DNA of 64,000 bases from Saccharum officinarum (Eukaryota > Streptophyta > Magnoliopsida > Poales > Poaceae). The position numbers and the translations under genes are program-made. The stretch spans positions 2,774,407-2,838,406 of the forward strand of contig CM036160.1 of the NCBI GenBank assembly GCA_020631735.1, read 5' to 3'. The notes beneath the pieces are model-generated. The model saw only the letters and a program-made list of their open reading frames with translations, was not told the DNA's origin and ran no database searches. This document shows positions 1 through 12,119 of the stretch, in pieces; position 1 is the first letter of the stretch; every line of letters begins with the position of its first letter.

Positions 1-828
1 TACAGGTCCAAATGCCACGAAATTTGATGGAGATGTGAATTACTAAGTCATCTAGCAACTGTAAAAATTTGAGCTTCATTTGACTTCTATATTGCTACTA
101 GATTTCAAAACTTCCACCACTGCTACATGCTGAAAACTGCTGCACTATAGCTGACAAGATGTGCTCTAAAACCATAGAATTTCTCATCTAATTATCATGA
201 AATTTATACAGCATCTCATGTCATAAGTCTAGAGCATGCATACCAAATTTTAAGCCAATCCAATATGATTTGGTCACTCAAACTCAGACTTGATCTCAGC
301 TAGCTCAGATTTTCAATAATGGACAGATTTCAATACATTGAGCTATACTTCACCAAATTGAATCAAACTTGAAACTAACTTATTTGAACACTTTCATAAG
401 ACATATATCCATTCAATCCACTTACTAAATGTCATCTCATGAATTTATCCAACACAAATCAATCCAAATTTGATTGCTAGACATTTAATCCATTCAATCA
501 TCTCATAGCGAGCAACATTGCATATATATCCAATTCAATCAACTCATATGCACCCAAATAAAATGATCAACTAGAGATATACCTTGGTTATCACATGATC
601 ATCCTCTTAGCAAGCTCCAACTCAAATATTTACAAGCCATCAAATATATCCAATAAATCACCATAATCTTGAGTGTTGCACTTGTATGTTGTAGCATTTA
701 GACTCCACTTATTTTGACTTGGCATTAGGATAGAATATGCACTAAGCTTTAAAACTTGATTCAACATATGATGACCAATATGAATCCAAATGAATCAAGC
801 CTCCAATGCTGATGGTACCTACAAACAA
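1..828. other. Non-coding AT-rich interior of the left Copia element
   Basis: No convincing reading frame is present on either strand. On the element's own strand this segment lies just 3' of gag, where SIRE-type elements normally carry protease and integrase. I see no DSG protease motif, no HHCC motif and no DDE motif. The text is AT-rich with many short CAATC/ATTCAA words. Confidence 0.6.
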
Positions 829-2799
829 TCATCCACTTTTTGATGGTACCCAAACAAGTTTGGGTCCTCTCAAGTTAGGAGCAACATACTTAGGCAAAGC
901 CTTAGTATGGGTAGCGGGATGTTTTGCAATTTCAACCAATGAGGTACCATTGCCGTCCTTTCTAAGCATGTTAGTATCATTAATTGAACTAGGTTTAGAA
1001 TTATTATCTAGGGGACATGAATGAGCCATGTGTCCCCTTTCCCAGCATGAATAGCATGTTCTCTTTGGTTGAGCCTTTTCTTCCTTGCTCATGTGATGCT
1101 CTTCATTGCCTTGCCTCTCATGAGTTGCTTGAGCATTCTTCTCAAGCTTGTTAGGACACCCCGAGGCAAAGTGTCTCATATCTTCACATTTGAAGCACTT
1201 GATGTGAGCCAAATCTCTCTTCTTATCTTGAATCTTGCTAATCATCTTGGCATCTTGGATTTGCATTAGATGCCTTCCTCTTCCACCCCTTCTTGTTTTC
1301 TTTTTCTTCTTCTCATGCTCAACGTGTGGCTTTGGTTGAGGCTCTTCTTGTTGCTTCACTAGTTTCTTGCTTGGGCACATTGAGGTGTAGTGACCCCATG
1401 TATGGCACTTGAAGCACTTGCGTTTGAGCTTTCTTCTTCTTTCTTCAACTTGAGCTTCTCTAAGTTGGGGCATGTTTGGTGAAGATGACCCACTTCATGG
1501 CATCGGTAGCATATGAAATGAGAGAGCTTCTCTCGAGCTAGCTTCTTCATCTTCCTTTCTCTTTTCTTTTCCCCTTTGGTCATATTCTTCTTGCTCTTAT
1601 TGAAACCAAGGCCACTCTTGTCACCAAAGTTTCTTTGAGTTTTCAACATATGCTCAAAGGTGACTTTTGAGTTGTAGCACCTCTCTAACTTATTGCTCAA
1701 TTTTTTCACTTCACTTTTGAGCTCATTGTTCTCCTTCAAAATGTTAGTCTCACAAGACATAGAAGTAGAACAAGCATATATATGTGAAGAACATGACATA
1801 TCTAATAAGTCATCACAAGAGGTGGATACATGCTTTCTCCCTACATCACATGGGTTAGTCACATTTTGCAATTGATCATTTGATCCATGTGATGAGCTCT
1901 CATTAATTTTAATTTTCTTTAATAGCATCTTAAAGAGAGAAGCATGTTTCTTGTACCAAATTATCATGAGCAACACTAAGTTCCTCATGAGCCAATTTTA
2001 GCTCCTCATGTGAACAAGTAGTAACATAAAGTAGATGCTTTTGTTGTTCATATGTGGTTTTTAGAAATGAGTTTTCATTTTCCAATTTCATGGTTTTAGC
2101 TTTCTCATTTTGTAAAGACATGTTCATGCTAGCAACTCTACTAACAAGCTCATCATATGAATCAACATGATCAATCACATTATCATTTGATACCTTTGTG
2201 TCACCTAGTGACATGAAGCAATGTGATATAGTGGATGGGCTTGTAGTAGCATCATCAAGGCCCGAGCATGAACCAACGTTGTCACCATCAAGTGTGCTTG
2301 GGGTAGAAACATCACTTACAACACTTGATGCATCATCACCATCCTTGTCAAGTGAACTTGTGGTAGATCGATCATCATCATCACTTGACCATAAGGTGGA
2401 GCAATCCTCCACAACCATCGTGTTGTGGTCATGCTCAACATCATCATGTGCAACCTCCTTGGGCTTGACATCATCGTCATCATTGGTGATAGCTCCATAC
2501 TTTTCATTGAGATAGCCCCATATCTCATGAGCAGATTTGAGGTCCATGATCTTACCAAAGATGCTATCATCCAAAGATCTATACATGATGTTAGTAGCTT
2601 GGATGTCAAGATCTAGGCATTTCTCTTGTGCTTGAGTTAGATTATCTTCATCCAACACATGAGAAAAGCCTACATCTACCATCCATCACATTTGAGGGCA
2701 AATAAACTTAAAATTGCATATCATCCAATTTTTCCACCGTGCAAAGTGTGTGCCATCAAACATGTGAGGACAATCAACATCTAGTCCATATTCTGTCAT
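829..2799 (-). pseudogene. Copia gag pseudogene with four CCHC zinc knuckles
   Basis: Gag binds and packages element RNA. The start is taken as the Met at 2799 (MTEYGLDVD), followed by the typical capsid text FDGTHFARWKNWM. An in-frame TGA at about 2686-2688 interrupts it. The next piece (to 1930) contains the UBN2 hallmark SAHEIWGYLNEKYG and a long acidic, coiled-coil-like stretch. Frameshifts near 1930-1990 and near 1440-1475 move the reading frame twice. Four C-x2-C-x4-H-x4-C knuckles are visible: CYRCHEVGHLHQTC (about 1475-1515), CFKCHTWGHYTSMC (about 1375-1420), CFKCEDMRHFASGC (about 1155-1200) and CYSCWERGHMAHSC (about 1015-1060). The end GPKLVWVPSKSG matches the usual SIRE gag end. The gene is non-functional because of one stop and two frameshifts. 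Confidence 0.85.
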
Positions 2800-2834
2800 C
2801 CTCTCGGGTCGGTGAAGACCACAAATGAGAGACT

Positions 2835-2848
2835 GGGCTCCGATACCA
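2835..2848 (-). promoter_or_regulatory. Primer binding site of the left Copia element
   Basis: Minus strand reads TGGTATCGGAGCCC, two bases inside the LTR end. This is the usual plant Copia site complementary to the initiator tRNA-Met 3' end. It fixes the element orientation and the LTR boundary at 2851. Confidence 0.9.
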
Positions 2849-3896
2849 ATTGAAGGGTCGAGATGGCGGACTAGTGGGGAGGGTGAATAGTCCTTTCTAA
2901 AATTAATCGCGTCGGCAAACCGAAACAAATGCGGAATTAAAACTATCGGTCTAGCCAAGACTACACCCCTCTATCTAAGTTCACAAGCACCTCACAAAGA
3001 TCCTAATTATGTAACTAAGGTGCTTTTCTTAGTAAGAGCTCTCCTAAATAATTTTAGAGCAAGGTCACACAAACCAATGCACTAGTACTTTAGCAAAGCC
3101 AGGGAGCTCCTACACAATTCTAGTAAGCAAAAGCACGAAGCCACCTATGCTCACTAGTAATGCTCAATAGCAAGGCAACTAATGCCAAACTAGAGAGCGC
3201 AAATTACTTAGCTACACAAACTAAGCAATATGACTAACAAGGTTACACAAACCAAATTAGCCACGCAATGGGAGCTACTTCTATGCTACACAAGCAAGAA
3301 GGTAACTAGCTAACTACACAAGCAAACTAGTTACAAGAGCAACTACACAAGAACAAGTATATGAATGTAAATACAAGCTTGTGAATCGAAAGCAAACCAC
3401 CGAGAAGATGTACATAATGTTGACACGGCGGTTTTTCACCGAGGTTCACTTGGTTGCCACCAAGCTAGTCCTCGTTGTAGCGATATACCCACTTGATGGA
3501 TCACGAGCTAATTGACTATCAAGAGTCAAACCCTCAGCGGGTGCCGCACATCCACTCTCAAGATGGGGATCCTTCAAGCCACGAGCTTTACTAGAGTTGC
3601 TCTTCGCGATCCCCGCGGGGTGAGCACAATCTTCACGCGTGCTTCAACGGAGTCGCAAGCCACCAAGCCATCTAGGAGGTGGCAACCTCCAAGAGTAACA
3701 AGCACCACCGGCTTGCAACTCGATCACCTAGTGCCACTCGATGTAATCCTCACGATGCAACGCACTAGAATCGCTCTCTCACTCGATCGGATGATCACTA
3801 TCAAGCACAAGTGAGTTAGAGGGCTTCCAAGCACACCAACATAAGCCACCAAGGCCTAAGGGTGCTTAGCTATCGGCCAAGGCCGGCCAAGGCATC

Positions 3897-3904
3897 TATT
3901 TATA
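3897..3904 (-). promoter_or_regulatory. TATA box of left Copia LTR
   Basis: Minus strand reads GGGGTTATAAATAGATG, a good TATAAATA box. It lies just downstream of the half-site array, as in the second SIRE-like LTR at 59891. It probably drives transcription of the element toward lower coordinates. Confidence 0.6.
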
Positions 3905-3929
3905 ACCCCACGATTAAATAGAGCCGTTA

Positions 3930-4460
3930 CCCCTTCACTGGGCAGAAATCGGGACGACCGAACGCGCCGGTTGAAACTGACCGGACGCGCTCAACCGTGT
4001 CCGATCCTCCAACGGTCACTGCGCCAACAGTCAAAAGCAACGACCGGACGCGCCGCTCAACCGACCGGACGCGTCGATCGCATAGTACCACGCGCCCGCG
4101 AAGCAACGATCGGACGCGCCGCTCAACTGACCGGACGCGCCGATCGCACAGTACCGCGCGCCCGCGAAGCAATGACCGGACGCGCCCCAGACAACGACCG
4201 GACGCGACAGTGCCAGCGTCCGGTTGGAGTCCAGTAAGCTCCCTCAACGACCGGACGTGTCTGATCGCGTGTGATCGGACGCGCCACGCGTCCGATCGAC
4301 CTTGCGAACTTCAGTTCCCTCTGGGCGCCTGACCAGACGCGCCGGTCCCGCGAGTGACCGGACGCGCCGGTTGCAAACCCTAACACCCGCGCGCCTGACT
4401 GCTGCGTTGAACTGACCGGACGTGTCCGGTCAAAACCATGACCGCGTCCGGTCACCTCTG
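3930..4460 (-). repeat. Array of GACCGGACGCG / CGCGTCCGGTC half-sites in LTR U3
   Basis: More than a dozen copies of GACCGGACGCG, or variants with GATCGG, GACCAG or CGTG, occur in both orientations with irregular spacing. Some are joined as near-perfect palindromes (for example GACCGGACGTGTCCGGTC at about 4413). Reading frames across this block (DRTRRS-type repeats) are a by-product of the DNA repeat. The array sits immediately upstream of the TATA box on the minus strand. Confidence 0.8.
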
Positions 4461-5271
4461 TGACCTCCGTTCGCCTCCATTTCTTTTCCGACTTCCGGCG
4501 TAGTGGAAAATAGGCATTTCAACTCCTCGAAAACGCCTGAATCCCGCGCTCGCAAGCTCGGCGGGAGGGAGAGAGAGACCCAAACCCTCTCTACCGCTCA
4601 AACTTCAACGCCTTCGTAAATGTGCCAACACCAGCATGTGATCAACAACATGTGCAAGTGTGTTAGCATTTTCACAAACATTTTCTTCGAAGGAATTAGG
4701 CACTCAACTTGCCTCGCCACTCGATCCTAACACATATGCAAAGTTAGATCGCTCAAGTGGCACTAGATGACCGATATGCAAACAAGTTTGCCCCTCTTAA
4801 TAGTATGGCCATCTATCCTAAACCGGGTCATCAACTTTTCTACACACCTATGACCGGTGAAAGGGAAATGCCCTAGGTTATACCTTTGCCTTGCGCATTC
4901 CACTCCATCTCCATTGATGTTGATGCAACACATGCATCAACCAATCACCAAATGATATGATCCACTTCATATCATCACGTGACCGTATTGGTTCATCGAT
5001 CTTGACCTCACTTGCTCTTCACCGTTGTCTCGGTCCTTCGGCGCCAAGCCATCACACAACTTGCCCTTCACCCTAGCAACCGGTCCATCAAGCCAAGCCT
5101 CATCTTGATCTTCTCCACCTTGGTCACATGACTCCATGTCATGTCTCATGTGCATTAAGCTCCTTCATGACACCATCACCTGTGGACTAATCTCCTGTGT
5201 ATCTCACATTAAACACAATTAGTCCACTTACGGTTGTCACTCAATTACCAAAACCAAACAAGGATCTTTCA

Positions 5272-5947
5272 CCCGTCCCCGTCCCCGATCGGGGATTTCA
5301 TACCCATCGGGTTTTCCATCCTTGATAAATCCCCAACAAACATATCACTAGCAGCAATAAAACAAGAAAAGTATAACATGAATTGCACATTTTTAAGATG
5401 TAAATTTAACACAAATAAACAACAAATAAATAGTCTCAATTCTCCAGCACCACTACAGATTAATAAAGTTCAACTTCAATCAGCAAATAAACATCACAAA
5501 TTAATGGTTCAGCTAGTTCATAAATCTCCAGTAACATCACAGCCAGAGTCTCAATTCTCCAGGACCACTGTCCACTAGTCCACTACAGATTAGAACTTTA
5601 CAAGTCCTACAAAATGACCAGCAACGATTTGAAATTGGCATCAAGTTTATGGCGGCCTCGGCTTCTAGCAAGCAGGCAAAATCAGCAAGAGCAAGGTAGT
5701 GGTGTCATCACACATCAGTCATTACAGCAAAAGGTTACATAAATAGTTAATACTTATGTTAACAGTTAATGCTTAGTGAGTTGTGAGCACAATGCACAAG
5801 CACGCCATCTTGATCCTGGTCAGCTAACAGCCTGCACTTCTAAATTGTAAGTTCCTACATGGATACACAAATGAGAAACTTGTTATTATGTGACTTGTGA
5901 CAAGACAAAAGCCAAATCTGAACTCTGTTATGTATTTGATAACTCAC
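5272..5947. other. Intergenic, no gene seen
   Basis: The stretch starts with a C-rich palindromic segment (CCCCGTCCCCGATCGGGGA at about 5279) of a kind common in grass transposon ends. The remainder is AT-rich with no supported coding region. Part may be 3' UTR of the hAT-domain gene at 5948-6804. Confidence 0.5.
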
Positions 5948-6804
5948 CTAAAGGCCTTCTTCAACTTCTTGGAGAACAGACCAGAAGCTTGCAGGTCGCC
6001 CTTCATCAGTAACCATGCCTACATTTTAAAAGTATTACTTTCAGCTAAAATTTGGAGGTATGAACTATGAATTGCATGAGTTATACCTTTGTATCTGTTG
6101 CGGATCCAGTCCTGCGAGCACATTAGAGCTTCCAGCATTTGAGAAGTCAGCCTGCTATGATGTTCACTGAGGACTCGACCACTAGTGCTGAATGCAGATC
6201 CTGAGGCAATAGTGGTTATGGGAATTGCAAAAATATCCCTTGCTATCATTCTCAGTGTAGGATACCGTGTTCCAGCAACCTTCCACCAGTCCAAGACATC
6301 AAATCCCTTAGTATGAATGTCAACCATCTCATCCTCCAAGTAGCGATCCAATTCAGACTTAAACTTCATGGATGATGGCACAGTACTTGCAACACGGGCA
6401 CTAAAGGAAGACAAGAAGCCTGAATTGAGTACTGGAGTTGCTTTGCTGCTGCTAATGCTACTTTCATCCTCATCAGAATACTCCCATTCCACATATCCTG
6501 AGGGAACTGGAACATACTCTACGTCATGATACTCCCATCCAAAACCCTGTGCTATCATGCGATTGCCCAGAGTGAAAGCTTGCACAGGTTGAGATGACTG
6601 CGCAGGAGGGTAAAAACAGCGGCCGCGTAAAGTGGATGCTGATCTCCACCCGCGAGCACTATTATCTCTCTCACCCATCGTCAACTCACGTTCTATAATC
6701 ACAGGATTAGCCTCATCACCAGATGTCGGGGCATATGTTTGAAATTGAGCCACATGAGAAAGCGGCAGCCTCTCAAATGAAAGAGGCGGCTCATTTGCTT
6801 CCAT
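5948..6804 (-). CDS. hAT C-terminal dimerisation-domain protein, two visible exons
   Basis: Exon A runs 6804-6087 and exon B 6018-5948, with clean junctions (AAAG/GTATAAC donor, GTAG/GCATGG acceptor). Together they give 262 residues ending EVEEGL and a TAG stop. Residues from about 150 to 235 carry the hAT dimerisation signature: SELDRYLEDE, FDVLDWWK, RYPTLRMIARDI, SAFSTSGRVLSEHHSRL and LMCSQDWIRNRY. Such domains pair transposase subunits and also occur in domesticated RICESLEEPER-type proteins. The first 140 residues (acidic, Tyr- and Ser-rich) do not look like a hAT core or BED finger. A splice-acceptor-like GATGTAG directly precedes the ATG, so upstream exons may exist. The reading frame is intact, but the catalytic core is absent here. 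It could be a transposon fragment or a host chimera. Confidence 0.6.
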
Positions 6805-7804
6805 CTACATCAAAATACAGTATAAAGATAGATATCACGATGAAATATGGTACTAAAAAAAAGACTGCAATCGCCGCTGCGGTTGCGCAAACGAATTTTA
6901 ACAATCTTAATGTTGTACTATATCAGGGATGTCTGAATCGGTTGAATCTGTATCTCCGCGGCTATACGATAAATCAGCCTTTCCCTAGAACCTAGAGTGC
7001 AATCTACAAGAAAACAGATAGATGTGTATGGGATACTTAGGTTCTAAATCTGCCCCCTCATGACAAACATGTATATATAAAAAAAAATCTAGCTTACAAC
7101 CGATGCAGCAAGTAAAGTGCAAACACAACCCTAGTCATCTACTGTAGGGATATAAATCAAGCATGTACACGAAACGTGGTTAAGTAAGGCGGATGCTGAT
7201 GATACCCAGGCGGTGACAAGGGAAAATGTACCTTTCCGCCGTCGCCTGTGGAGACGGCAAAGAGAAGCCTGCGCACCAAAACTGAAGTTTCTTCGTCAAC
7301 CAATCTCTGACGAACCAAAAAATAAATGCAAGGAAACTTCAATGATGGAAAGGGCGGAATAAAAATGCCAGGAGAATGAAACAAGAGTCAAAGAAAAAAA
7401 AACTACCGTGATCTAGGGAGATCGACTGACCAGCCTTCAGATGGGTTCTGTCACAAGAGCTTCCCTGGTTGATAAACAAATGCGAGCAACAGACTCCTAT
7501 TATTGGGCCACCGGTTTCCCCACTTCCCAGCAAGTTCGGAATTTGGATTAAAGAAATAGGCCTATTTTTTAAAAAAAAAAAGTGTAGATGAGTAACTCAC
7601 CGGTAACTACCGTACATGGCACATGACAAGGATATACGTGTGGCATTCGGTACATACCTGAGGTATTATAATTTCCTCAGGTGCTATACACACAAATATA
7701 TCTCCTTCAAAACAAAAGAAAAGGAGAATCTAACAAAGTATTTCAAGTTTCGAGCTCCAGATCCGTGAAACATATATTTTCCGCATCCAGACCTCGAGGG
7801 GGCA
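6805..7804. other. Intergenic, possible 5' region of the hAT-domain gene
   Basis: No supported coding region. Short frames at 7157-7533 on the minus strand show no family signature. The segment may hold upstream non-coding exons of the gene ending at 5948. Confidence 0.4.
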
Positions 7805-7812
7805 TTTGTTGA

Positions 7813-8326
7813 CAGGGCCGGCTCTATAATTTTAAGGGCCCCTGGTCAAGTTACAAGATAAGGGTCCATTAAACTATTTTTTAATATCAAAATTACAGTA
7901 TATATAGTACAAATAATAAAAATTACTTTGCAATATATGTATAGCTCATAAAACATAACGATAGTGTAACAAAAAAAAACTAAAATCAGATCAATGTCCT
8001 TGCTATTGCCAGTCGCCGGGTGAGGAGCGAATCGGATGTGCGTCGGCGTCTCCTCTCCTCAACCAAGATAATGCGTTGATGAGCAGGGTCGCGACGGCAG
8101 GAAACAATCAAACCAAACGTCGCCTGCGCTTCGCTCGATGGATCCAGGTTATATAGAATAGGACTAGAAGGAAGAGTTACCTATGGCTTGGGCTAGTTTG
8201 TGATGGACCTTCAAATGCTTATTATGCCAAATAAAAAATTATATGTACTAATTACCTATATGGTCTTGGCCCCCTAGCTCCATGGCCCTCGGCGGTCGCA
8301 CTGCCTGCCCACCCCTTAGAGCCCTG
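7813..8326. mobile_element. Non-autonomous hAT element with 8-bp target duplication
   Basis: The 514-bp element begins CAGGGCCGGCTCT and ends AGAGCCCTG. The two ends are inverted copies apart from a CCGG present only at the left. It is bordered by perfect 8-bp direct repeats TTTGTTGA (7805-7812 and 8327-8334). CAGGG termini and an 8-bp duplication are diagnostic of hAT transposition. The interior has no coding capacity, so it would need transposase in trans. Confidence 0.88.
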
Positions 8327-8334
8327 TTTGTTGA

Positions 8335-8891
<557 letters not shown>

Positions 8892-9116
8892 CGATGATTT
8901 GAAATCAAATAAGAGGAGCGCCAAGTGGTCTTGGGCTCTTGGCAATTACTCCCGCCTGCACGATGGCGCCCTGTGTGCCTGGCGCGCGGGATGATTGATT
9001 CAAATGAGTCAAAATGCCGCTTAAGTACGGGATTAGTGAAAAGAAATCAAATGAAATCTGTGGGCAACCACTCCCACCGCGGCAGACCTGGACGTCACGA
9101 GAACCGCCTTGCCGCT

Positions 9117-9800
9117 TGCTCTTTAAATAGCAGGCTGCAGCAAGTGTTCGAGAGATAGACACATCCATTCCATACTGCTGCCTTCTTGCATCGCTAAAGC
9201 AAACCGCCGCCAGGCTGCCGCATCCGCTCGTCCAAGCAGCGCCATCGAGTCACCGGAGTGCCCTGCCGTGAGGCTTCGCCGGAAGCCAATCAAGGAGTCC
9301 ACGCCCCCGTCGCTGCACGTCCAAGTTCCTCGGAAGGTGGGAACAGCGCATCATGTCGCTCGTCTGATTCCTTCCCTCTCTTCATCTTCACGGCTTCACA
9401 GTGCTCGGCAACAACCATATCTGCATCGCCATGCAAGACCTCATGTGTGGGTTTGTTCTCTAGAGCAACTCCCCATGAGATGTATCAAGACCTCATGGTC
9501 GGTCTGGTCAGTTGATACAGATCACCATGGGAAGAGCCTTGTTCTTCGACTCGGTCAGTTGATACGAGATCAGGAACAAGTGTTAAATCCATCCGCCTCC
9601 ATGTTCAAGACCCTATGCGTGGTTTGTTCTCTTGAGCAAGTCACCATGGGATGTATCTGGTCGGTTGATACAGATCACTATGGGAAGAGCCTTGTTCTTC
9701 GACTCGGTCCGTTGATACGAGATCAAGAACAAGCGCTAAAACCTACTATCATGCTAAAAAAAGAAATACTCATCGCTGCATCCCGCGCATGTGTTTAAAT
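9117..9800 (+). ncRNA. Promoter-like transcribed locus with internal tandem repeat, coding status unclear
   Basis: A TATA-like TTTAAATAG at about 9121 is followed 30-40 bp later by text resembling a 5' leader. A frame of 176 codons (9268-9798) exists but matches no family I recognise. Its second half is the translation of a tandem DNA duplication (9431-9590 and 9601-9747). I favour a non-coding or recently evolved transcript. Evidence for transcription is only the TATA box and a base composition unlike the AT-rich flanks. Confidence 0.25.
9431..9747 (+). repeat. Imperfect tandem duplication, unit about 160-170 bp
   Basis: Copy 1 (9431-9590) and copy 2 (9601-9747) share GTTTGTTCTCT, GTTGATACAGATCAC, TGGGAAGAGCCTTGTTC and GACTCGGTC. 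Within each copy the word GTTGATAC occurs twice, so there is a second, shorter periodicity. Confidence 0.85.
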
Positions 9801-11586
9801 CAACAAGAACACCTGCTGCGAGATGAACGGGAGAAACCCAAATTCCATGCCAAATGCTATCTTTGCCTACGCTGTCATGTATAAAAAGAAATTTGCATGC
9901 TGCATATTCAGTCCATATATATTTGTCTCGAGCATCGCTAGCTGGCTTGTTAGCGTCTTCTGCACAAAACTGATGTAGCTACCATCTGCATGCCATATCC
10001 AGTACCGTGCATCTCACTGGTAGTTGCAACAAAGATTAAAATTTGCATTGCCATGAGACATACTAGCACTCCATATACCGCCCTGCATATATGCTGTGAT
10101 CAAACTAACAGCGAGCAAAATAGATCAAAGATATTAAATTGTTGTGCATATAAGATAAGCATGATGCATTGATATGCGGCATCATGTTAAAGTAAACTCT
10201 TAGAGAATATAGTTGTGGTTATCCCCCTGACCCAAATTGGTGAACAAATTGCTCCACGCATCAACGCGTCACTCCAGTCTATGCCATGCATGTCGTTAAT
10301 GGTAATAGGAGGGATTAAATAATCCTACCTCAAAATCAGCTTGTCAAAATAATGCACCCGACATCATGTTTAAACTAGATTCCATATGTCAGGCCATGTG
10401 AAGTCCCGGCATATATCCCCTCTGCACTAACTAAAATAAAATTGGACCATGCACCTTAATTATGCTGCACTCATGCAAACTCATATCCGGTTAAACCATA
10501 GTAATAGACTATAAACAAAATTAGTCTCTGCATGATAAACTACGTGCCTATGCTAATCAACCTGCTGCGGCACCATAGTCAAAATAACCAAAATGTTAAG
10601 ACATTAACAGGAGCTTAGCCTAGTCATATAAGCTTGGCTATATTCATCATAATTCCCAATTAATTTGGATCAACATGTCATCCATGCTCAGCATAGATCT
10701 TCCAAGTGCCATGCATAATGGGTAAATTAAATATTGCATCTTAGCTAGCCCGATTGCATCCATGAATGTTCATGCCTAGCTAAGTTGTTAAAAAAAGGGC
10801 AAACCAAATCGAATGGGATCATATAGCACCGTGCATGCAAATCCTGGCCAAATGTCGTACCATGAGTATACACGACCGAGTCGATGATGCGACATATCTT
10901 TCTAGGCCAAGGCAAAATAAATACGGCTTAGCCCAAATAAAATATTGCACCATATGCTGAATACATCCATGAACGGGTATCTCAAAACACGCCAAATCAT
11001 GATCTTAAATAATCCAAAATGACTATGTCAAATGTAGTCTTCAAAGTAAATTACGTGCATACATATATGATATAATGCACCAAAGAAATGTTTATCATTC
11101 TAACATATCAGTTCCTCTTAGCCGACATATATATACATGTGTTGCACCACGTAGTGGATAAATTAAATACATGTATATCTGTGTCTGCTAAGAAGCTAAA
11201 CACGCTGTCAACCAATCATATAAGGAGTATATGTTACTCCTCGACAAATGAACTCATGTCATGGTTAATAAAATGACATTCATGAAGCCCAAGCATGCAA
11301 ATTCATTCATCTGCAGCTACAAGACTGAAGACTTTGTTTTCTTTTGTAGTTTGTAATAGCACACCATATGATGTAATCTTCTTTTTCACGTTTTCATGTT
11401 GGAACTCTTAATCAGGGGTGTTCTCCTCGGAGATGTAATTAACATAATTTTTATGCAAATATAAGAATTATGAAAGTATGGACTCGCAATACCTGTTCTT
11501 TTACTTTTGTCCCAATTAAGTTTAACCAAAACCAAATTTGTCTCTGCTGACGCGGAGGCGGGTCTTAGCCGCCCGTTTCCCCGCCA
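9801..11586. other. Intergenic AT-rich stretch, many CATGCA-like words
   Basis: No supported coding region. RY-type words (CATGCA/TGCATG) recur, for example near 9897, 9990, 10288, 10711, 10833 and 11294. I cannot assign a function. The right edge (about 11550-11586) is a short GC-rich segment where the hAT core homology breaks off. Confidence 0.4.
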
Positions 11587-12119
11587 TTAGTCACTAAACA
11601 TCTTAAGCCTTTCTACAACATCAGCAGCAAATTTCCATTCTTCCTCAGTAGGGCAGCAAGTGTACTGCTTATCTACACGACTTGCTCTCATGAAAACAGA
11701 TTTGTAGGGTAATGCAGTACTAAGTATTTTATAAGTTGAGTTCCATCTTGTCTTGCAATCAAGTGCTATCTTCTTCGTAATGGTAACATTTACATACTTA
11801 GCTATCTCCTCAAACTTCTCATATCTTTTTGGTGTGGCTGTCCAATAAGCTACACTATCACGAAGGTTTTCAATAGCATCTTTTAGGTTTTCTAATCCAT
11901 CCTTAACAATCAAATTAAGGATATGAGCACAGCAACGCATATGCAAGAATTTCCCATCAGACATAAGCTTGGTTTTGCCAATCTTTCTCATAAGATAAGG
12001 AATTGCTAAGTCATTTGTAGTGCAGTTGTCAAGAGTGATAGTAGATACCTTCTCATCAAGATTCCAATCAACCAGTGCCTCATAAAGTTCATCACCAATG
12101 ACTTCATGAGTATGAGGAC
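11587..12119 (-). pseudogene. hAT transposase core fragment (RICESLEEPER-like)
   Basis: Read from 12119 down, the peptide begins YVPSPHTHEVIGDELYEAL and continues with WNLDEKVSTITLDNCTTND. Then come RCCAHILNLIVKDGL, SVAYWTATPKRYEKFEE and LDCKTRWNSTYKIL. These are the conserved blocks of the plant hAT transposase catalytic region; LDN and the CAHILNL block hold catalytic-core residues. The frame stays open for about 178 codons and stops abruptly at KMFSD, where family members continue for hundreds of residues. The N-terminal BED finger and C-terminal dimerisation domain are missing. A hAT dimerisation exon lies 4.8 kb downstream on the same strand (5948-6804), so both may derive from one disrupted element. 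Confidence 0.75.

Larger units (their letters stand above)
1..5271 (-). mobile_element. Ty1-Copia LTR retrotransposon (SIRE/Maximus-like), non-autonomous looking, cut by window start
   Basis: Reading on the minus strand, the element starts with an LTR (5271 down to 2851), then a tRNA-Met-type primer binding site (2848-2835), then a decayed gag (2799-829). The 3' LTR would lie left of the window. Protease, integrase and reverse transcriptase should follow gag, but 828 down to 1 is AT-rich and non-coding. This suggests a non-autonomous derivative or a large replacement of pol. The lineage is inferred from the DUF4219/UBN2-type gag, the PBS TGGTATCGGAGC and a long LTR sharing its motif array with the element at 58835-64000. 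Confidence 0.85.
2851..5271 (-). repeat. 5' LTR of the left Copia element (2421 bp)
   Basis: On the plus strand the LTR begins TGAAGGGTCG at 2851 and ends ATCTTTCA at 5271, so it is a TG...CA LTR. Its minus-strand 3' end abuts the PBS. The GC-rich half-site array lies at about 3930-4460 and a TATA box at 3897-3904. The start on the minus strand (TGAAAGATCC) resembles the start of the right-hand LTR at 58835 (TGAAATTCC). The second LTR is outside the window, so divergence cannot be judged. Confidence 0.85.

Noticed and set aside
3927..4455. ORFs with DRTRRS-type repeats suggesting a repetitive protein
   Set aside because: The repeats come from the DNA half-site array in the LTR and occur in several frames and both strands.
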